From: Methanobacteriota archaeon
Lineage (GTDB): Archaea; Thermoplasmatota; Thermoplasmata; RBG-16-68-12
Length of the DNA stretch: 6,579 nt
Direction: 5' to 3'
Assembly: GCA_005878995.1 (NCBI GenBank)
Contig: VBME01000099.1
Coordinates: 1 to 6,579 of the forward strand
Shown piece by piece: positions 4,930 to 6,579 of the stretch (within the stretch, counting starts at the first letter, position 1; each line of letters starts with the position of its first letter). The translations under genes and the position numbers were made by a program. Below the pieces are notes generated by a model. That model worked only from the letters and a program-made list of their open reading frames with translations, did no database searches and was not told where the DNA came from.

Positions 4930-6381
4930 ATGGACGTGCAGGCCCACGGGCTCTTCATCGGAGGGCGGACGGTCCCGTCGGCTTCTGAATCGATGACGGA
5001 GATCCTCGATCCGGCGACGAACCACGCGCTCGCGCGGGTCGCGGCCGGCACGAAGGACGACGTGAACGCCGCGGTCGAGGCCGCGCGCAACGCGTTCGAT
5101 TCTCCGGAGTGGCGGGACCTGGATCCGAGCAAACGCGGGCGGCTGCTATGGCTCCTCGGACAGCAAGTGCGCGATCATTTCGAGGAGCTCTCGCGGCTCG
5201 AGGCCGCGAACGTCGGAAAGCCGCTCCGCGAGGCGAAAGGCGACCTCGCGTACGTGTACAAGCTGTTCGAATATTATGCAGGTCTTGCAGATAAAATTCA
5301 GGGCGAGACGATTCCGGTGCCGGGCGCGCGGTTCGACTACACGCTGCGCGAGCCGCTCGGTGTGACCGCGCACATCGCGCCGTGGAACTATCCGCTGCTC
5401 CTCGCTTCGCGCGGGATCGCGCCGGCCCTCGCGGCGGGCAACACGGTCGTCCTGAAGCCCGCCACGCTCACGCCCCTCACCGCGCTGAAACTCGGGGAGC
5501 TCGCGACCGCCGCCGGTTTCCCGGCCGGTGTCGTCAACGTGATCACGGGTCCCGGCCGCGAGGTCGGCAATGCGCTCGCCCACCACCCCAACGTCGACTC
5601 CGTCACCTTCACCGGTTCGACGGAGACCGGAAAACAACTTCTCAAGATCGTCGCGGACCGGGTCGTCCCGACGACCCTCGAACTCGGAGGGAAGAATCCA
5701 CAAGTCATCCTCGCAGACGCAAAGCTCGACCGCGCGGTGAAAGGGGCGCTCTGGGGCGCGTTCCAGAACGCCGGCCAGATGTGCTGGGCCGGATCGAAGC
5801 TCTTCGTCCATGACTCGATTGCGTCGGCGTTCCTGGCGAAGCTCAAGGAGCAGACGGAGAAGCTGCGGCTGGGCCCGCCGCTGAAAGACGACGTCCAGAT
5901 GGGCCCCCTGGTCTCTCGGGACCATGCGGCGAACGTCGTGAAGGCGATCGAGGAAGGCGTCGCGAAGGGCTCGAAGGTGCTCGCAGGAGGCGGTCGCGCC
6001 GATTCCCCCGATCTCAGGGACGGAAATTTCGTCCGGCCCACGGTGTTCGAGGATCCGCCGCCGGGCACACGCGTGGCGCGGGAGGAGGTCTTCGGTCCCG
6101 TCGTCGCGGCATGGCACTTCTCCGACCTCGACGAGGCGATCCGGAACGCGAACGACACGCCGTACGGTCTCGCGGCGGGCGTCTGGACCCAAGATGTCGC
6201 GAAAGCGCACACGGTCGCGCGCCGGTTGAAGGCGGGGATGGTCTCGATTAACGAGTTCCCGGTCACCTTCCCGCAAACGCCGTTCCTCGGGTGGAAGCAA
6301 TCCGGCCTCGGGCAAGAGCAAGGGGTCGACGCGGTGCTGTTCTACACCCACGTAAAGAACGTCCTCGTGAACCTCGAGTGA
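4930..6381 (+). CDS. NAD(P)-dependent aldehyde dehydrogenase (ALDH superfamily)
   Basis: Cytoplasmic enzyme that oxidises an aldehyde to its carboxylic acid using NAD(P). The 483-residue length is standard. Key residues: Asn153 (oxyanion hole) in APWNYP, Lys176 in VLKPATLTP, the FTGSTETG turn of the cofactor-binding fold (227-234), the general base Glu251 in LELGGKNP, the nucleophile Cys285 in NAGQMCWAG, and Glu386 in EEVFGP. The sequence resembles the broad betaine/aminobutyraldehyde/general aldehyde group, but the substrate cannot be set. The residue after KPA, usually Glu in NAD-preferring enzymes, is Thr179, which leaves room for the 2'-phosphate of NADP. The residue after the catalytic Cys is Trp. 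The ATG at 4930 precedes the typical strand GLFIGGRTV and lies at short-leader distance from a TATA box. The next gene starts 4 bp after the stop, indicating an operon. Confidence 0.96.
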   Translation: MDVQAHGLFIGGRTVPSASESMTEILDPATNHALARVAAGTKDDVNAAVEAARNAFDSPEWRDLDPSKRGRLLWLLGQQVRDHFEELSRLEAANVGKPLREAKGDLAYVYKLFEYYAGLADKIQGETIPVPGARFDYTLREPLGVTAHIAPWNYPLLLASRGIAPALAAGNTVVLKPATLTPLTALKLGELATAAGFPAGVVNVITGPGREVGNALAHHPNVDSVTFTGSTETGKQLLKIVADRVVPTTLELGGKNPQVILADAKLDRAVKGALWGAFQNAGQMCWAGSKLFVHDSIASAFLAKLKEQTEKLRLGPPLKDDVQMGPLVSRDHAANVVKAIEEGVAKGSKVLAGGGRADSPDLRDGNFVRPTVFEDPPPGTRVAREEVFGPVVAAWHFSDLDEAIRNANDTPYGLAAGVWTQDVAKAHTVARRLKAGMVSINEFPVTFPQTPFLGWKQSGLGQEQGVDAVLFYTHVKNVLVNLE

Positions 6382-6385
6382 GCGC

Positions 6386-6579
6386 ATGATTTACGTCGCA
6401 CCGAGCGCGGTCCTCGTCGGAGACGTGACGATCGAGGACGGGGCGAGCGTCTGGCACGGAGCCGTTCTGCGCGCCGATTTCGACGAGGTCGTTGTCGGCC
6501 GAGATTCGAACCTTCAGGACAACGTCGTCGTGCACGTGGACCGCGGCATGCCGGCGCGAATCGGCGCGAAGGTCACGGT
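6386..6579 (+). CDS. Gamma-carbonic anhydrase-like hexapeptide-repeat protein, 5' part
   Basis: The first 64 residues of a left-handed beta-helix protein; the rest lies beyond the window. The sequence shows hexapeptide-repeat periodicity and the family motifs SVWHGAVLRAD (21-31), SNLQDNVVVHVD (41-52) and the start of another rung, ARIGAKVT. By comparison with the archaeal gamma-carbonic anhydrase Cam, Arg29, Asp31 and Gln44 match conserved active-site positions, and His50 matches the first zinc/iron ligand. The remaining two histidines would lie downstream and cannot be checked, so it may be an active carbonic anhydrase (CO2/bicarbonate interconversion) or an inactive CaiE/YrdA/PaaY-like relative. 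The ATG at 6386 comes 4 bp after the aldehyde dehydrogenase stop, without a clear SD, which suggests translation coupled to the upstream gene in one operon. Confidence 0.92.
   Translation, partial: MIYVAPSAVLVGDVTIEDGASVWHGAVLRADFDEVVVGRDSNLQDNVVVHVDRGMPARIGAKVT

Noticed and set aside
3908..4996. Plus-strand open frame (362 codons) opposite the methyltransferase
   Set aside because: It is antisense to a methyltransferase with clear SAM motifs and also runs across the divergent promoter region. The composition is shadow-like.
5146..6387. Minus-strand open frame (413 codons) opposite the aldehyde dehydrogenase
   Set aside because: It is antisense to a fully conserved ALDH. The product is dominated by Arg, Asp, Glu and Val with no domain features, and has no start signals.

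Overview
The window looks like chromosomal DNA from a GC-rich archaeon (roughly 60-65% GC by eye, codon third positions mostly G or C). The best guess is a GC-rich soil or sediment Thermoplasmatota-type lineage, but that assignment is an inference. The archaeal evidence is promoter-like: TATA-type hexamers (CTTATA, CTTATC, TTTAAG) lie about 31-35 nt upstream of start codons that lack a good Shine-Dalgarno (SD), as expected for leaderless or short-leader archaeal transcripts. Two other starts (the flavin reductase and a 45-aa protein) have strong GGAGG-type SDs instead. No phage, transposon, CRISPR or RNA gene was found, and the coding content is housekeeping and metabolic.

Layout, left to right. 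(1) The 3' part of an unrecognised helical protein (+) ends 9 bp before the converging isocitrate lyase gene. (2) Isocitrate lyase (-), the first committed enzyme of the glyoxylate shunt, has a palindrome and a weak TATA upstream. (3) A flavin-reductase-like FMN split-barrel gene (-) lies just upstream of the lyase on the same strand. It is broken by two apparent single-base losses. (4) A DCC/DUF393 thiol-disulfide oxidoreductase-like gene (+) is divergent from the flavin reductase. Its 3' end overlaps antisense by 71 bp with (5) endonuclease IV (-). (6) A 45-aa basic protein (+) with a textbook SD lies divergently upstream of endonuclease IV. (7) A class I SAM-dependent methyltransferase (-) follows. 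(8) Divergent from it, an NAD(P)-dependent aldehyde dehydrogenase (+) is followed 4 bp later by (9) the start of a gamma-carbonic-anhydrase-like protein (+), which runs off the window.

Functionally this is a loose set: C2 and aldehyde carbon metabolism (isocitrate lyase, aldehyde dehydrogenase), flavin and thiol redox (flavin reductase, DCC protein), base-excision DNA repair (endonuclease IV), and a methyltransferase of unknown substrate. The only clear operon is aldehyde dehydrogenase plus gamma-carbonic anhydrase. No intergenic gap exceeds 120 bp, so there is no large unexplained stretch. I see no convincing new multi-gene system. The points most worth a second look are the doubly frame-broken flavin reductase, the 45-aa gene, the 71-bp convergent overlap, and some substitutions at conserved enzyme motifs.
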